Shown: positions 62,523 through 64,000 of the stretch, in pieces
Numbering within the stretch: position 1 is the stretch's first letter
Layout of the letters: the number at the start of each line of letters is the position of its first letter
Assembly (NCBI GenBank): GCA_000697475.1
Contig: JNEU01001129.1
Span: 52,153-116,152, forward strand
Source: Lichtheimia corymbifera B2541
Lineage: Eukaryota; Mucoromycota; Mucoromycetes; Mucorales; Lichtheimiaceae
Length of the DNA stretch: 64,000 nt
Direction: 5' to 3'
The notes under the pieces: generated by a model
Told to the model about the DNA's origin: nothing
The model's input: only the letters and a program-made list of their open reading frames with translations
Databases searched by the model: none
Position numbers and translations under genes: made by a program

Positions 62523-64000
62523 TTAGTAGTAGTAACGAGACGCTTGAGAGGCCAGATGATGTGGATCAACCACAGGAGGAGAATGGTGGTGATATGTTGT
62601 TGGTGTTGGTGTTGTTGGGCTGGCATGTATTTGTTGCGGTTGCAAGTAGGGTTGCCGTTCAGCCGTTCTATAGCCATGCTGCTGTTCTTCGTTAAAGTCA
62701 TCATTGAGGTCCAGCTCATCATCATCGCTTTCTTCAATCACACCAGTAGCACCTATTATAAGAAAAGACAATGAATACAAGCATTCATATGTAACGTCAT
62801 ATTACTTACGTTCAAGGCCGACAATGGATTGGGGTGCACCACACATATAGCTAACGCTGTTCCGGTTGCTACGTCCTTCCTCTCGGATCGATTGTAAGCG
62901 GCTGCCTGTTGTTCCGCCTGTTGTTGTTGTTGTTGCTTTCTGTGTGGGTAGTAGCGGAGGTTGATATTGAGATGGCTGTGGTTGAGGTTGTGGAGTAAAG
63001 CCGTTAACATTGACAGGACTGACAGGAGGGTTATTGTTGCTGTTTCCATCACTTGTCCAGAAAATGTAGTCGAATTCTGCCAGCAACAAATGCAAGATGC
63101 CTGTAGGAATACCGAGAGTAGCAGAAAATACAATGCCAACGTTGCGCATTGTCATTTTGTTTTGACCAGCGTTTTGTACCACCCGGATCAAATGTACCGA
63201 GAGTGTGCGGAGCAAGGTATAATTAGCCAATGGGAGTAATGACACCAATCGTCCAAGCTCGCGTATCCGTTCACGTCGATCAATCAAATCCATCACATTC
63301 AAGAACTCCTTGAGCAGCTCATTGGTAAGAACATTGCCAGGCAACTCTCGGAACCACATCTTGAGTAGACCAGATACAGCATGGATATCGTAATATTCTT
63401 CCGCACTAAGTAGATCCACATCGCCCTCTGTATAATGAAATGTGAGCTATTTGCTATTACCGCCATTTCTTTTTCTTTTTTTACCTTCATTGAATTTGGC
63501 CTTGAGTGCACGGATCTTGGAAGCACTTCCACTCAAACGATAAATGCCTTCTTCTTGAATAGCATTCTTGGCTTCGAGGTAATCAATGCAGCGATACACA
63601 ATAGCTGGGATCTCGTATTCATCCTTCACCTTGGCCACACGAATAGCATCTTCCAAGGGGATACCAAAGACTTGCTTGGCACCGAGAGGCTCAGCCTCTT
63701 TACGACCATCTTTTCCAGCGGATGTTGCTGCTGAGCGGTTGTTGTTATTGTTGTTGCTGTTGTTGGAGGATCCCGCAAACATCTTTTTGGACCAGAAGCC
63801 TTTACGTTGTCCATTGTTCTTATCCTTTTTGCCATTGTCGCTGTCATCTTGTCGATTCATATTGGTGAGGTTCATTAGCTGTGCATAGTGAGCTTCGTCC
63901 AAGCCAGATCGTTGATGTTCAACAGTGCCCAGCACCGGTTTGATATCATTCTTGGATGATGAAGACGATGAAGACGATCCCTTTTCATTGCCCTTTTTGC
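62523..64000 (-). CDS. RhoGAP-domain protein (N-terminal part outside window)
   Basis: Minus-strand exons 63485 to beyond 64000, 62810-63427 and 62523-62752; the gene enters from the right edge, so the N-terminus is missing. The visible part begins with a Ser/Lys-rich linker with a polyN tract. The RhoGAP domain follows: VFGIPLEDAIRVA, EEGIYRLSGSASKIRALK (arginine finger), LLKMWFRELPGNVLT and MTMRNVGIVFSATLGIP. The C-terminus is low-complexity Pro/Gln/Thr-rich and ends in an acidic, His/Pro-rich tail. RhoGAPs switch off Rho/Rac/Cdc42 GTPases in polarity and wall integrity. Any membrane-binding domain (BAR, PH, C2) upstream would decide the subfamily. Confidence 0.9.

Overview
The window is nuclear DNA of a filamentous fungus. 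It is dense with protein genes (27 models plus one tRNA), most of them cut by many short introns (typically 55-90 bases, GTAAGT/GTATGT donors, CTAAC/CTGAC-like branch sites). Cytosolic and nuclear housekeeping genes have clear fungal or opisthokont orthologues. The gene content (a COP1-type ubiquitin ligase, a soluble-type adenylyl cyclase, a GH8 hydrolase, polyQ/polyN-rich regulators) fits an early-diverging lineage such as Mucoromycota better than yeasts or most Dikarya. That placement is inference from content, not from a phylogeny.

Layout. 1-6.3 kb: the 3' end of a Q/A-rich protein, a three-finger C2H2 factor and a small proline-rich protein. 6.7-17.3 kb: methylenetetrahydrofolate reductase, an OPT-family transporter, a mitochondrial HIG1/Rcf2-like protein and the SAM-domain RNA-binding protein Vts1. 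17.5-31.8 kb: ribosomal protein eL29, a GH8 glycoside hydrolase, the SAGA deubiquitinase Ubp8, an Apq12-like membrane protein, poly(A) polymerase, COP1 and a ThrE/Prm10-type transporter. 32-46 kb: an ADH6-like alcohol dehydrogenase, proteasome chaperone PSMD5/S5b, an NPR/HAL-like kinase, histone N-terminal acetyltransferase NAA40, a TMEM170-like protein, an orphan polytopic membrane protein, a kynurenine aminotransferase, an ING-PHD protein and cyclin H. 46.5-64 kb: tRNA-Gly(GCC), a 1,636-residue soluble-type adenylyl cyclase, COPI beta-prime, a tandem repeat array of about 191 bp units, eIF3k, an inositol-hexakisphosphate kinase and a RhoGAP protein running off the right edge.

The genes do not form a pathway cluster. 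They are ordinary neighbours, often arranged as convergent pairs with almost touching 3' ends (ING and cyclin H stop codons are 5 bp apart) and divergent pairs sharing short promoters.

Most notable: (1) ten introns, about 7 percent of the roughly 137 modelled here, need a GC rather than GT donor, nearly all GCAAGT, and conserved protein sequence confirms the reading frame across each; (2) a full-length ADCY10-type soluble adenylyl cyclase whose C1 metal site looks intact but whose C2 site lacks the expected Asn and Lys; (3) a complete RING-coiled coil-WD40 COP1; (4) two 11-base exons. All exon coordinates were read by eye from splice signals, frame continuity and family similarity; no alignment or database search was run.
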